From NCBI GenBank assembly GCA_016735415.1, contig JAERRP010000466.1:1-5090 (forward strand): a stretch of DNA of 5,090 nt, in the 5' to 3' direction. Below the pieces are notes generated by a model, which searched no databases, was not told the DNA's origin, and saw only the letters and a list, made by a program, of their open reading frames with translations. Both the position numbers and the translations under genes were made by a program. Each line of letters starts with the position of its first letter. Within the stretch, counting starts at the first letter, position 1. This document shows positions 5,048 through 5,090 of this stretch, piece after piece. The stretch comes from Desulfobacterales bacterium. GTDB lineage: Bacteria > Desulfobacterota > Desulfobacteria > Desulfobacterales > UBA5852.

Positions 5048-5090
5048 TCCGATGTCCTTCACCGCAAAGCGTGCGCCCTCGTCCAACCCG

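Larger units (their letters stand above)
4925..5090 (-). mobile_element. 3' part of a probable group II intron or derived element, continuing past the right edge
   Basis: The minus strand from 5090 to about 4925 reads as structured RNA. It includes a domain V match (5015-5047), then a hairpin GGC-A-GGT-GAAA-ACC-GCC (4988-5004), then the long hairpin at 4925-4976. A 63-codon frame crosses all of it (4895-5086), but its sequence is simply the translation of the domain V stem and resembles no known domain, so I do not call it a gene. A domain VI with a bulged adenosine and a terminal AY cannot be placed, so the exact 3' end is unknown and the copy may be truncated. No maturase/reverse transcriptase is visible; it would lie to the right. 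Confidence 0.5.

Noticed and set aside
4895..5086. 63-codon minus-strand ORF
   Set aside because: It translates straight through the domain V hairpin and neighbouring stems; the RNA structure accounts for the sequence and no protein family is recognisable.
1..5090. CRISPR arrays, tRNA or rRNA genes, defence or toxin-antitoxin systems
   Set aside because: No regularly spaced repeats, no cloverleaf or rRNA signatures and no defence protein motifs were seen on either strand.

Overview
The window looks like part of a chromosome from a mesophilic delta-proteobacterium (Desulfobacterota, sulfate- or metal-reducer type). This is inferred from the gene families: a glycine-rich CPNCG/CPKCG zinc-ribbon protein, an FmdB-type ribbon ending in FHLKGGGW, a small SAP/Rho-N-like protein with a Cys tail, and a sigma-54-type promoter. 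No single marker proves the lineage. Genes have moderate GC, and the long intergenic gap is strongly AT-rich.

Layout. Positions 1-1476 (minus strand) hold the N-terminal 492 codons of an alpha-glucan phosphorylase (glgP, form with a DUF3417-type N-terminus); the C-terminal half lies beyond the left edge. Positions 1477-2052 form a divergent AT-rich gap. It holds a perfect 18-bp palindrome upstream of glgP, an AT palindrome, a small hairpin, a good -24/-12 (sigma-54) promoter pointing right, and a 13/14 direct repeat just before the next ribosome binding site. Rightward genes follow: a 73-aa Gly-rich zinc-ribbon protein (2053-2274), a possible 16-codon leader overlapping a 66-aa FmdB-family protein (2358-2558), a small heat-shock protein reading frame broken by one in-frame TAA (2736-3179), a 62-aa SAP-like Cys-tail protein (3292-3480), and a complete CorA-type divalent cation transporter (3744-4829). 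The right edge (about 4925-5090, minus strand) contains no convincing protein gene. It is an RNA-like structured sequence that includes a close match to group II intron domain V, so it probably is the 3' part of an intron that continues past the window.

Together the genes suggest a housekeeping and stress neighbourhood: storage-glucan breakdown, small zinc proteins of regulatory type, a chaperone and Mg2+/Co2+ transport. They do not form an obvious single operon, since the gaps are 83-263 bp and several hold hairpins. No complete new system is visible. The best leads are the nonsense codon in the Hsp20 gene, the intron domain V without a recognisable domain VI, and the sigma-54 promoter before the zinc-ribbon gene.
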